DNA from: Sedimentitalea nanhaiensis DSM 24252
Lineage (GTDB): Bacteria > Pseudomonadota > Alphaproteobacteria > Rhodobacterales > Rhodobacteraceae
DNA: 64,000 nucleotides
Reading direction: 5' to 3'
Assembly (NCBI RefSeq): GCF_000473225.1
Contig: NZ_KI421509.1
Location: 2,205,741 to 2,269,740, forward strand
Translations under genes and position numbers: made by a program
Notes under the pieces: generated by a model
The model's database searches: none
What the model saw: only the letters and a program-made list of their open reading frames with translations
What the model was told of the DNA's origin: nothing
Shown: positions 22,400 through 30,842 of the stretch, one piece after another
Position numbering within the stretch: position 1 is the stretch's first letter
Layout of the letters: every line of letters begins with the position of its first letter

Positions 22400-23305
22400 T
22401 CAACGAGCGATGACAACCCGCGCCGCCAGCCAGCTCACGGCCATCATCGCAAAATCCACCACCAGCCACTGGCGCAGCGCGCCGGTGTCCGACATCGAAT
22501 AGGGCAGCGTATACAGAGCCAGCCCGCTCAGGCTGTCCGGCAGCGCCACCACCAGCAACGCGATGGTATTGTTGAACAGATGCACGGCGATGGCCGGGCC
22601 CAGCGTCCCCGCCCGCGCCGTCAGATCCGCCGTAACCAGCCCGAATACCCCCGACCAGGCGGCGATCAACAGCGCATTGTCACCGGCCTCGGCGGGCAGG
22701 TAATGGCCCAGGGCAAAGATCGCCGCCGGCCCTGCCATCCAGATCAGCGGGCTGCGAAACCGCGCCGCCAGCGATTGCTGCAAATAGCCGCGAAACAGGA
22801 TTTCCTCGGCGGCGGTCTGAATCAGCACCGCCATCAGCGACAGCGGCAAAAGCATCGCCCACAGACCCATCGGCAGGTTTTGGACCAACACCACCCCCAT
22901 GTCATAGGGCGGCAACACCAGCAGCAACAGACCCAGCCCCGCCAGCATCCGCGCCACCTGCCAGAACTGGCGCAGCGCCAGCGGCAGCGGCCCGGTCACC
23001 GTGACCAGGGCGCGGTGCTGCATCAGCTGCGCCGCCACCATGACGCCTACGATGACAAACCCGAAACTGCCCAACAGCACCAGCAACGACCCCGGGCTGT
23101 TGCCCAGCACAAACGCCGCCTCGCCGTCGGCGAACAGCCCCGGCGCCACGACCCCCAGCACCCCGAACGCCACGCGGTTCAGGGCCAGCACAACCGCCGC
23201 CGTCAAACCCAGCCCCGCCAGCAACCGCCACAGCTGTGGATGGCGTCGCGCGGGGGCAACCAGACCCTCGTGCGCGCCGTAGGCCGGCTCAGCCATCGAG
23301 CTCAT
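22400..23305 (-). CDS. CPBP-family intramembrane metalloprotease (CaaX-protease-like)
   Basis: A 301-aa polytopic membrane protein. The Abi/CPBP catalytic motifs are present: AAEEILFRGYL with Glu167-Glu168, FALGHYL with His201, and HLFNNTIALL with His and Asn. These coordinate metal in Rce1-like proteases. Bacterial members include protein processing and bacteriocin immunity roles; the target is unknown. The start overlaps the end of the ABC-like gene by 17 bases (an inner ATG at 23,296 is also possible), so the two are probably co-translated. Confidence 0.85.
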   Translation of the reverse strand: MSSMAEPAYGAHEGLVAPARRHPQLWRLLAGLGLTAAVVLALNRVAFGVLGVVAPGLFADGEAAFVLGNSPGSLLVLLGSFGFVIVGVMVAAQLMQHRALVTVTGPLPLALRQFWQVARMLAGLGLLLLVLPPYDMGVVLVQNLPMGLWAMLLPLSLMAVLIQTAAEEILFRGYLQQSLAARFRSPLIWMAGPAAIFALGHYLPAEAGDNALLIAAWSGVFGLVTADLTARAGTLGPAIAVHLFNNTIALLVVALPDSLSGLALYTLPYSMSDTGALRQWLVVDFAMMAVSWLAARVVIAR

Positions 23306-26300
23306 CCATGATACGATCCAGCGCCTCGGGTTTTTCCTTGTCCGGCCCCAGATCCTTGTAGTTGATGTTCGAACGTATCAGCACCGCGGCCACCCCGGCC
23401 AGATGTCCGGCCACCGCTGCCAGCAGCTGCGTCGCCACGGTCGCATCGCTTTCGATCACCGCCTGCAGCTCTTCGGCCCCGATGCGCAGGAAACGCGCGC
23501 GGTCGACCGCGATCAGATCCAGCTGCCGCGGCTCCTTGGTGATGATCGACAGATCCCCGATCAGCCGTCCCGGCCCGATGATCGACACCGGCGGCTGGTC
23601 GCTGGACTTGTCGGGCCAGCGCATCTCGGCCGTGCCCTCAAGGCACAGATAGGCCGCATCCGGCGGCTCGCCCTTGCCAAACACCACCTGCCCCGGCTCG
23701 GCGTCAAACCATTGCGCGCCAAAGGCCAGCAGACGCTGGTTGCGGGCATCCAGACCTGCAAAAAGATCGGCCGAGGCAATCGCCTTCTGCTTGCGGCGCA
23801 GATCATCGCCGCCGGCGCCGTCCATCTCTTCGTCGGCCCGCGCCACACCGTTCAGTTGCCCGTTCTTGACCTCGACGAACAGATCGTAGGCGTCCGGATT
23901 GTCGAACCGGTCCTCCATGAAGATCAGCGTGGCGTCGGGCAACATATCGCGCAGCGCTTCGCGGGACCGCTTGCGGCTTTCGCTGTCATGGCTGGCCAGC
24001 GCCTTGTCCATGATCAATATGTCCGGACGCTTGATCGCGGCGCGGCTGAATGCGGCACGCTCCTGAAACACCGTCGGCAGGTTGGTGCCGCCCAATCCGG
24101 TGGGCAGATCGTACAGGATCGCGGCGATACGATGGCGCAGGTTGTGTTCGGCCATGACATCGGCCACCACGTCCTCGATGTCCCCGGCCCGTGCCCCCGC
24201 CGCCATCGAAACCCGGCCATACAACGCGTTTTCCGCCACCGTCAGACGCGGCAAATAGGCCTCCGGGGAGATGGCGACAAACTGATCGCCCACCAGTCGG
24301 CGCAGATCCTTGGATCTGGCTTTGCGCACCTTCAGGATTTCGTCCTTGAACCGGTCGGGAAAGCTCGACCCGATCTGCTCGGCGGTCAACAGGAAGGGCA
24401 CCGTCAACAGCAGAGACATTTCCTCCTCGCCCAGTGCCTGTCTGCCTCCGTCCCGGCTTTTTTTCACGATATCCGACAGGCGGTGGTACATCTCGTCTTC
24501 CATGCCCAGACGGCGAAACAGCGGGTGATCGGTGCCATCGCGGCCAAAGGTCTTGCCCAGGATGTTCATCACCTCCTGGGCAATTTCCAACCCTTCCTCA
24601 GCCAACCCCAACTCGTGCAGAACCCGGATGAAGGCACCGTTTTCAACCAGCATGTCCTGGGTAATCCTGCATGTCGGTGCGGCGAACAGCAGGTTGCCAC
24701 CCAGCGGAATCGCCGGATTGAACCGGTCCGGTTCAAACCGGTGAACGCAGCCGTCAAAACCCCGCTCCTTCAGCCGCCGGTGAATCTCGGGCCGCAAGGC
24801 AACGATATCTTCGGCCAGTTTGCGGTGCCTGGACGGTTCGAACCGCGACCGCAGGGTGCGCCGGAACATCGCCTCGTCAATCCCCATCGCACCGACCAGC
24901 TGAAACCACCAGTCGCGAATGTCCTTGCCGTCCTTCAACCCGGCCAGACCGGGATCGACCCAATCCGCCTCCAGCACATCGGTGCTGTTGCCCGACCGGC
25001 GGGCCTCGGATGCGCGGTGGTTGCGCTCGTGCGGATCGTACAGCACCGACTGCGGCTTGATCTTCAGCGGCATCAACAGGTTGTCCCCCAGCGTGCCGTC
25101 AAACAGATAGGGCCGCGAATGGGCATACCCCACCCGCGCGGCGATCACCGCCTGATGCAATGCGTCCAGCTTGTGACCGGCCAGGGTGACGCTGCCGCGC
25201 ACCGGCAGCACCTCGCGCGTCAGCAAATGCGCGAGGGCCGTGCGCTCGACCGCGCTGCTGCACTGAATCGCCACCCGCGCGCCCTCGGGGATGGTCAGCG
25301 AAATGTCGTCCAGAATCGTGTTGTCGTCACTGTCGCGCACCGTCACGCCCTTGATCTCGATCTCGCCGTTCAGGCGCGGAATATCGTCCGGCTCGCCCTC
25401 GAACAGCTCTTGCGGGATCATATCGCGGGGCGCGAACCGCTCGGTCACGACCTCCCAGCGCAGGCTCATGTCCTGAACCTGGTTGTAATAGGCCAACAGC
25501 TCTTTCCAGGGGCTCGAAAGATCCTTGTAGGCCGCAATCGCCGCCACCAGCGCGCCCACCGTGATCTCGCCGTTTATCGCCAGATAGCCGCCCACCAGAT
25601 AGAACGCAAAAGGCGTCATCTGGGTGATGGTGTTGTTCAGAAATTTCATGAAGAATTTCTTCTGATAGATCTGAAACCGGATCTCGAACAGCCGCCCCAG
25701 CCGGTCCGTCAGCATCGCCAGCCGATAGCGCCAGCCGCCATTGGCGCGCAGATCGCTGATGCCCGCAGCACTTTCTCCGATCTCGCTGGACAGGTGGCGG
25801 ATCTCCTGGATCCGGTCCTTGTTCAGCAGGTTGATCTGCCGTTGCAGACGCGGAATCAGCCAGGCCTGCAACGGAATCAGCGCGATAGACGCCAGCCCGA
25901 ACCACACGCTCTGCATGAACAGAAAGAACACGATGGTCATCATCTGGCCGAACTGGAACGCCGGCTGCGCCACCGCATCGCCCATCAGCCCGCCCATCGG
26001 CTCGGCTTCCGAGGTGATCATCGACACCAGTTCGCCCTGGCTGGTGTTGCGGAAATAGGGGCGCGGAAACCGCATCATGCGGCTGATCAGCTGATAGCGC
26101 AGCCGTCGCAACATCCGTTCCGACAGCACCCCCTTCATGGTGTTGACCCGCATTTTCATCAGGCCCGCAACAATCACCGTGCCCAGAAACAGCAGGCACA
26201 GCAGCAGCAGGTACTGGACCTGCGTCAACTCGACCCCCCACAGGTCAATCTGCGCCGAATTCGCCCCGATGGCATCGTTGATGATTTTCTTTGGCAGCTC

Positions 26301-26408
26301 CAGCGACGCATACAGGAACGGGAAAGTGATCACCGTCACCAGCAGCAGCATCATCTGCTGGCGCTTGGAATGTTTCCAGATAAACGAAAATAAGGTGGGT
26401 TCCATCAC
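23289..26408 (-). CDS. ABC exporter-like protein with degenerate nucleotide-binding domain, helical insertion and cyclic-nucleotide domain
   Basis: A 1,039-aa fusion. Residues 1-320 form a six-helix ABC-exporter membrane domain. The nucleotide-binding part is split and broken: the Walker A position reads IQCSSAVERTALAHL (381-395) without the GxxGxGK lysine; a Q-loop-like GYAHSRPYLFDGTLGDNLL follows; then come about 260 residues of helical sequence (448-707); then a second Q-loop-like AISPEAYLPRLTVAENALYG; a degenerate signature near GLGGTNLPTVFQERAAFSRA; and Walker B ILIMDKALASHD (797-808) with Lys802 in place of the catalytic Glu. The switch His is Glu or Asp (MEDRFDN). Residues 880-1005 resemble a cNMP-binding domain. 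It probably cannot hydrolyse ATP in the normal way. It leads a unit with the CPBP protease, accD and folC. Confidence 0.85.
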   Translation of the reverse strand: MMEPTLFSFIWKHSKRQQMMLLLVTVITFPFLYASLELPKKIINDAIGANSAQIDLWGVELTQVQYLLLLCLLFLGTVIVAGLMKMRVNTMKGVLSERMLRRLRYQLISRMMRFPRPYFRNTSQGELVSMITSEAEPMGGLMGDAVAQPAFQFGQMMTIVFFLFMQSVWFGLASIALIPLQAWLIPRLQRQINLLNKDRIQEIRHLSSEIGESAAGISDLRANGGWRYRLAMLTDRLGRLFEIRFQIYQKKFFMKFLNNTITQMTPFAFYLVGGYLAINGEITVGALVAAIAAYKDLSSPWKELLAYYNQVQDMSLRWEVVTERFAPRDMIPQELFEGEPDDIPRLNGEIEIKGVTVRDSDDNTILDDISLTIPEGARVAIQCSSAVERTALAHLLTREVLPVRGSVTLAGHKLDALHQAVIAARVGYAHSRPYLFDGTLGDNLLMPLKIKPQSVLYDPHERNHRASEARRSGNSTDVLEADWVDPGLAGLKDGKDIRDWWFQLVGAMGIDEAMFRRTLRSRFEPSRHRKLAEDIVALRPEIHRRLKERGFDGCVHRFEPDRFNPAIPLGGNLLFAAPTCRITQDMLVENGAFIRVLHELGLAEEGLEIAQEVMNILGKTFGRDGTDHPLFRRLGMEDEMYHRLSDIVKKSRDGGRQALGEEEMSLLLTVPFLLTAEQIGSSFPDRFKDEILKVRKARSKDLRRLVGDQFVAISPEAYLPRLTVAENALYGRVSMAAGARAGDIEDVVADVMAEHNLRHRIAAILYDLPTGLGGTNLPTVFQERAAFSRAAIKRPDILIMDKALASHDSESRKRSREALRDMLPDATLIFMEDRFDNPDAYDLFVEVKNGQLNGVARADEEMDGAGGDDLRRKQKAIASADLFAGLDARNQRLLAFGAQWFDAEPGQVVFGKGEPPDAAYLCLEGTAEMRWPDKSSDQPPVSIIGPGRLIGDLSIITKEPRQLDLIAVDRARFLRIGAEELQAVIESDATVATQLLAAVAGHLAGVAAVLIRSNINYKDLGPDKEKPEALDRIMDELDG

Positions 26409-26579
26409 CCGGCCCTCGGCGTTGTCAATGTTGCTAGCCTCACACGGAACGCCCGGTCCCAGCGATCAAAGGACGGTAATCACTGCACCGCGCGATTACA
26501 AGGTGCGTACCGCCTTGAGACTTGTACCCGGACCAGTGCGCCGCTATTGCGAAAGCAGCCAAAAATTCGGAGACCAGCC
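26409..26579. promoter_or_regulatory. Divergent promoter region of the ABC-like gene and ilvD
   Basis: A 171-base spacer that must hold promoters for both directions. I see no clear -10/-35 pair or attenuator (no run of Ile/Leu/Val codons) ahead of ilvD. Confidence 0.35.
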
Positions 26580-28343
26580 ATGCTCAAGCGCCCGTTCGAC
26601 AAGACCAGATTGCCCAGCCGCCACGTCACCGAGGGTCCCGAGCGCGCGCCGCACCGGTCCTACATGTATGCCATGGGCCTCGGCGACGAGGAAATCCACC
26701 AGCCGCTGGTCGGCGTCGCCACCTGCTGGAACGAGGCCGCGCCCTGCAACATCTCGCTCAGCCGTCAGGCCCAGGCCGTCAAGCTGGGGGTCAAGGCCGC
26801 ATCGGGCACCCCGCGCGAATTCACCACCATCACCGTCACCGACGGCATCGCCATGGGCCACGAGGGCATGCGCAGTTCGCTGGCCAGCCGCGAAGCCATC
26901 GCCGACACCGTCGAACTGACCATGCGCGGCCATTGCTATGACGCCATCGTCGGCCTGGCGGGCTGCGACAAATCCCTGCCGGGCATGATGATGGCCATGG
27001 TGCGGCTGAACACGCCATCGGTGTTCATCTACGGTGGGTCGATCCTGCCGGGCAAGGCCCCCCAGGTCGACGAGATCCCCGAAGATTTCCGCTCCCGCGA
27101 CCTGACCGTGCAGGACATGTTCGAAGCTGTCGGGCGGCATCAGAACGGCACAATGTCGGACGCCGCACTCGATATGCTGGAACGCGTCGCCTGCCCCTCT
27201 GCCGGGGCCTGTGGCGGTCAGTTCACCGCCAACACCATGGCCTGCGTCTCCGAAGCCATCGGTCTGGCGCTGATGAACAGCTCCGGCATGCCCGCACCTT
27301 ACGAATCCCGCGACCAATATGCCGAGGCCTCCGGGCAGGCGGTGATGAACCTGCTGGAAAAGAACATCCGCGCCCGCGATGTCGTCACCCGCCAGTCGCT
27401 GGAAAACGCCGCCCGCGTGGTGGCCTGCACCGGTGGGTCGACCAACGCCGGGCTGCACCTGCCCGCCATCGCACACGAGGCCGGGATCGACTTCTTCCTG
27501 CAGGACGTCTGCGACATCTTCCGCGACACGCCCTATTTCGTCGACCTGAAACCGGGCGGCGCCTATGTCGCCAAGGACCTGTATGACGCCGGCGGCATCC
27601 CCGTGGTGATGAAAGAGCTGCGCAAGGCCGGGCTGATCCATCAGGATTGCATGACCGCCACCGGGCGCAGCATCGGCGAAGAGCTGGACCTGATCGACCG
27701 CGAAGCCGATGGCAAGGTGATCTATCCCATCGAGAACCCGCTGACCAAGACCGGCGGTGTGGTCGGCCTGAAAGGCAACCTGGCCCCCGAAGGGGCCATC
27801 GTCAAGGTCGCCGGCATCCCCACCAACCACCAGCGGTTCGTCGGCCCCGCGCGGGTGTTTGACTGCGAAGAAGACGCGTTCGAAGCCGTCAAGGCACGCG
27901 GCTATGAAGAAGGCGAAGTCATCGTGATCCGCAACGAAGGCCCCGCCGGCGGCCCCGGCATGCGCGAGATGCTGTCCACCACCGCCGCCCTGTCGGGTCA
28001 GGGCATGGGCAAAAAGGTCGCGCTGATCACCGACGGGCGGTTCTCGGGCGCCACCCGCGGCTTCTGCGTCGGCCATGTCGGCCCCGAAGCGGCCCAGGGC
28101 GGCCCCATCGCGCTGCTGAAAACCGGTGACATCATCACTATCGATGCGCCAAACGGCGAAATCAGCGTCGATCTGACCGACGAGGAACTGGCCACCCGCA
28201 AGGCCGCCTGGTCCGGCCCGCGCGACACCATCTATGCCTCCGGCGCGCTGTGGAAATACGCCCAGCTGGTCGGTGCCACCTACAAGGGGGCCGTGACCCA
28301 TCCGGGCGGCGACGCCGAAAAACACATCTACATGGACCTCTGA
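26580..28343 (+). CDS. ilvD: Dihydroxy-acid dehydratase
   Basis: Converts 2,3-dihydroxy-isovalerate and 2,3-dihydroxy-methylvalerate to the 2-oxo acids of valine and isoleucine synthesis, using an Fe-S cluster and Mg. The 587-aa protein has the cluster motifs CWNEAAPCNI, AGCDKSLPGMMM and CPSAGACGGQFTANTM, and the late ALITDGRFSGATRG. The ATG at 26,580 follows CGGAGA; an upstream in-frame start adds 11 unlikely residues. A 10-bp hairpin follows the gene. Confidence 0.96.
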   Translation: MLKRPFDKTRLPSRHVTEGPERAPHRSYMYAMGLGDEEIHQPLVGVATCWNEAAPCNISLSRQAQAVKLGVKAASGTPREFTTITVTDGIAMGHEGMRSSLASREAIADTVELTMRGHCYDAIVGLAGCDKSLPGMMMAMVRLNTPSVFIYGGSILPGKAPQVDEIPEDFRSRDLTVQDMFEAVGRHQNGTMSDAALDMLERVACPSAGACGGQFTANTMACVSEAIGLALMNSSGMPAPYESRDQYAEASGQAVMNLLEKNIRARDVVTRQSLENAARVVACTGGSTNAGLHLPAIAHEAGIDFFLQDVCDIFRDTPYFVDLKPGGAYVAKDLYDAGGIPVVMKELRKAGLIHQDCMTATGRSIGEELDLIDREADGKVIYPIENPLTKTGGVVGLKGNLAPEGAIVKVAGIPTNHQRFVGPARVFDCEEDAFEAVKARGYEEGEVIVIRNEGPAGGPGMREMLSTTAALSGQGMGKKVALITDGRFSGATRGFCVGHVGPEAAQGGPIALLKTGDIITIDAPNGEISVDLTDEELATRKAAWSGPRDTIYASGALWKYAQLVGATYKGAVTHPGGDAEKHIYMDL

Positions 28344-28350
28344 AACCGAC

Positions 28351-28374
28351 GCGCCGGGGCCACCGCCCCGGCGC
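28351..28374 (+). terminator. Hairpin downstream of ilvD
   Basis: GCGCCGGGGC and GCCCCGGCGC form a perfect 10-bp stem with a CACC loop, 7 bases after the stop codon. There is no U-run. Confidence 0.55.
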
Positions 28375-28501
28375 CGATCAATGCGTTTCAATTTTCGCAA
28401 GAGCCATCGGATCGGTGCCTCGGGTTCAAGTCGCAAGGCAGTAGGGAAACGGCCCTGATCGTGCTACCCTTTTCCTTTTCAGGGAAAAGGAGAGGGATAT
28501 T

Positions 28502-28799
28502 ATGGCCTATGCAACAATTTCGACATGGAAGCTGAACGAGACGCCCAAGGACGAAGACGCCATGTGGCAGGCCATGCAGGACCAATATGTTCCAATGAAT
28601 CTGGCGCTTGGCTCGACCAGAATGATGATCGTCCAGACCGGCGAAGGCGAAAGCGCCATCATCCAACATCTATCCCGATCAGGCGACCCGAGACGCCGCT
28701 GACGCCAAGATCGCCGAGTTGCGCAAACAGGGCGGCTCGCAATTCAAGGCGACCATGACCGGAGAGATGCGCGGCGAAGTCCGCGTCTCAAGCGACTGA
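28502..28799 (+). pseudogene. Small uncharacterised protein, frame broken by one extra base
   Basis: The ATG at 28,502, behind GGAGAGGG, opens MAYATISTWKLNETPKDEDA and runs to about codon 54 (GEGESAII). It then goes out of frame and stops early at 28,702. Skipping one C of the CC at 28,663-28,664 continues smoothly as NIYPDQATRDAADAKIAELR and on to a stop at 28,797-28,799, giving about 98 residues. The joined protein looks like a small alpha/beta barrel of the ABM/dimeric ferredoxin-like kind, but I cannot name a family. Either a real mutation or a base-calling error. Confidence 0.6.
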
Positions 28800-28929
28800 C
28801 CCATCCGCTGCGCTGCAATTGCCGCAGCGCGGCCCCAATTCGCTCCACAACGACGATTGCCGGTTTATTCAAATGTAATCCTTTCGTTAGATACCCCCAG
28901 AACCAACGGCCCTGGCGGCGGAACGGAAC

Positions 28930-29691
28930 ATGGGAAAACTGGCGAACCGGCTGATACATGCGGCAACCCTGCGTCACTGGCGGCAGGTCGCGCAATCGGC
29001 CGACCGCTCCGACCTGTCCAGCCTGCAACAACAGCGCAGTCAGGCCCGCGCCCTGCGTGCCCATCTGGACCGGCTGATCCACGTGGCAGACGGGCGGCTG
29101 GCGCTGCCCAAGAACGGCACTGCGTATTTCGAACGCCCGCATGGCACCGATTGGTCCTGGCGTCCCGACCTGTGGCGTGGCCCGCTGCACACACCCGGCA
29201 TCGCCCCGGCGCGGAACAAATCCGGGCTGGGCGATCAGGTGACGGTATTTCACGACTGTCCCCGCTCTGAACTGGCCCTGCATCAGATGCGCAACCAGGA
29301 GGCAAACGCTCTGGCCCCGTTCGGGCTGCGCGTGGATGTGCTGGGCTTTTCAGGATCGTTCCTGTCGGTGGTGATCGACCTTCCCTCCGCCGCGGCCCAG
29401 GGGCTGACCCGCTCGCATCTGATCCGGCTGGACATGATCGCCGAAACCGAAAAACCGACTGCGCTTGTCGCCCGGCTCAACATCCGGCACGGTCCGAATA
29501 CCGAACGGATCAGCCGGCAAGTGCCGCTCGATACCCCGGATCTGCGGGCAGAATTCGACCTCGCCTATTGCAACCTGAATGAAAACCGCGTGCACAAACT
29601 GTGGCTTGACCTGTTCATTCAGGACCCCGAGATGAACCAGGTCACCCTGCGCGATCTGACCTTTGCCCGCCACCGCCGCGCCGCGCTCTGA
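28930..29691 (+). CDS. Uncharacterised protein, possibly DUF6478 family
   Basis: A 253-aa soluble protein with no signal peptide. The N-terminus MGKLANRLIHAATLRHWRQVAQSA is amphipathic and helical; the middle contains TAYFERPHGTDWSWRPDLWRGP and the second half is beta-rich (GFSGSFLSVVIDLPSAAAQG, LWLDLFIQDPEMNQVTLRDL). This pattern recalls a Rhodobacteraceae-restricted family; I think DUF6478, with limited certainty. The next gene follows 13 bases later on the same strand, and its opening (ILTKIHLRNGIWRGRL) suggests a related beta-sandwich function. Role unknown. Confidence 0.7.
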   Translation: MGKLANRLIHAATLRHWRQVAQSADRSDLSSLQQQRSQARALRAHLDRLIHVADGRLALPKNGTAYFERPHGTDWSWRPDLWRGPLHTPGIAPARNKSGLGDQVTVFHDCPRSELALHQMRNQEANALAPFGLRVDVLGFSGSFLSVVIDLPSAAAQGLTRSHLIRLDMIAETEKPTALVARLNIRHGPNTERISRQVPLDTPDLRAEFDLAYCNLNENRVHKLWLDLFIQDPEMNQVTLRDLTFARHRRAAL

Positions 29692-29704
29692 CAAAAGGCC
29701 GACC

Positions 29705-30082
29705 ATGAGCAATCTGATCCTGACCAAGATCCACCTGCGCAACGGCATCTGGCGGGGCCGCCTCACCGGCCCCGCCGCCGCACAGCCGCAAATCGAGGTG
29801 CGGCACCTGGACCAACCGGTGCCCGACGTCGCCCTGACCGCCACCGGCACCGCAGGGCAATGGGATCTGGCGGTGCCGCTGCCCCCACGGGCGCTGGCCG
29901 ATGGGGTGCAGGTGTTTGTCATCCTTGACGCCAGCGATCAGACCCGGCTGGGCGACTTCACTCTGATCGCGGGCGAGGCCGCAGCCCACGATCTGCGCGC
30001 CGAAGTCGAATTGCTGCGCGCCGAGATGGACATGCTCAAACGCGCCTTTCGCCGTCATTGCCTGCACACGCCCCCCCCTTGA
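29705..30082 (+). CDS. Uncharacterised small beta-rich protein
   Basis: A 125-aa protein starting at ATG 29,705, 13 bases after the preceding gene. Residues 1-95 look like a beta-sandwich (alternating hydrophobic strands, VALTATGTAGQWDLAVPLPP), and residues 96-120 form a charged helix (HDLRAEVELLRAEMDMLKRA) that could be a coiled coil for oligomerisation. It is probably co-transcribed and functionally linked with the gene before it. I do not recognise a family. Confidence 0.65.
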   Translation: MSNLILTKIHLRNGIWRGRLTGPAAAQPQIEVRHLDQPVPDVALTATGTAGQWDLAVPLPPRALADGVQVFVILDASDQTRLGDFTLIAGEAAAHDLRAEVELLRAEMDMLKRAFRRHCLHTPPP

Positions 30083-30252
30083 CGCAACCGCGCCACGCCC
30101 CTATCTGCCGTTCAGGGTCATGGGCACCCGCCGCTCGCAGGCATCGCCACGGTGAAGCTCATACAGACTGGATCGACTGACTTCAGTTCTGCGGTCCGTT
30201 GGCAACGCGAGCACCAGCACAATTCCGCATCAGAACATGAAAGAGGTTTTTG

Positions 30253-30699
30253 ATGTCCACGCCACTCCCCACCCTCGCCGAACTCAAGGTGCAGGCAAAG
30301 TCGCTGCGCGCCGCCCTGGCCGGGTCCGGCCACGCGGTGTCCCACAGCCAGTCGCTGGAACTGCTGGCCCGCCAGTTGGGTCACCGCGACTGGAACACGC
30401 TGCACGCCAGTGTCGGCAACGCGCCGCCGGTCCCCTTCCATCTGGGCCAGCAGGTTGCCGGCAGCTATCTGGGCCAACGGTTCCGGGGCGAAATCATCGG
30501 TCTGCGCGAAATGGCCGGCGGGGCGCACTTTCAGCTGACCCTGCGGTTTGACTCTCCGGTCGATGTGATCCGGTTCGACAGCATGTCGAATTTCCGCTCA
30601 CAGGTCTCGGTTGTGATCGACCGCACCGGCCGAACCCTGGCCAAGACCTCGGACGGAGAGCCACACCTGGTTCTGGACAGGAATGCGCTGCGACAGTGA
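30253..30699 (+). CDS. Glyoxalase-related small protein
   Basis: A 148-aa protein. The ATG at 30,253 follows AAGAGG; a TTG directly before it is in frame but unneeded. Residues 1-55 carry LKVQAKSLRAALAGSGHAVSHSQSLELLARQLGHRDWNTLHA, the helical domain found at the start of many glyoxalase-related proteins. The second half (GSYLGQRFRGEIIGLREM, LRFDSPVDVIRFDSMSNFR) is a short beta domain typical of that family. It lacks a full vicinal-oxygen-chelate domain, so enzymatic activity is doubtful. Monocistronic. Confidence 0.7.
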   Translation: MSTPLPTLAELKVQAKSLRAALAGSGHAVSHSQSLELLARQLGHRDWNTLHASVGNAPPVPFHLGQQVAGSYLGQRFRGEIIGLREMAGGAHFQLTLRFDSPVDVIRFDSMSNFRSQVSVVIDRTGRTLAKTSDGEPHLVLDRNALRQ

Positions 30700-30789
30700 C
30701 GTCAGGCGGCGGCCCGGCGAGTCCCTCCGCCGCCTTTACACTCTGGCAAGCAATGGCACCGTTGCGCACCGATTGTCGCCAGCATGAAA

Positions 30790-30821
30790 AAGGGCCGCGC
30801 AGATCGCCCTGCGCGGCCCTT
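30790..30821 (-). terminator. Rho-independent terminator of the gpmI-ctpA unit
   Basis: A 13-bp perfect stem (AAGGGCCGCGCAG / CTGCGCGGCCCTT) with a 6-base loop. On the minus strand it is followed by T-rich sequence (the plus strand has AAAAA), directly after the ctpA stop at 30,843. Confidence 0.85.
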
Positions 30822-30842
30822 GACCGTCTCGTCGCGTAGCGG

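Noticed and set aside
23403-26393. A 996-codon plus-strand frame opposite the ABC-like gene
   Set aside because: An antisense shadow rich in Gln, His and Arg; the minus-strand protein has real membrane and cNMP domains.
26409-26579. Possible branched-chain amino acid attenuator ahead of ilvD
   Set aside because: No leader peptide with repeated Ile, Leu or Val codons and no terminator/antiterminator pair.
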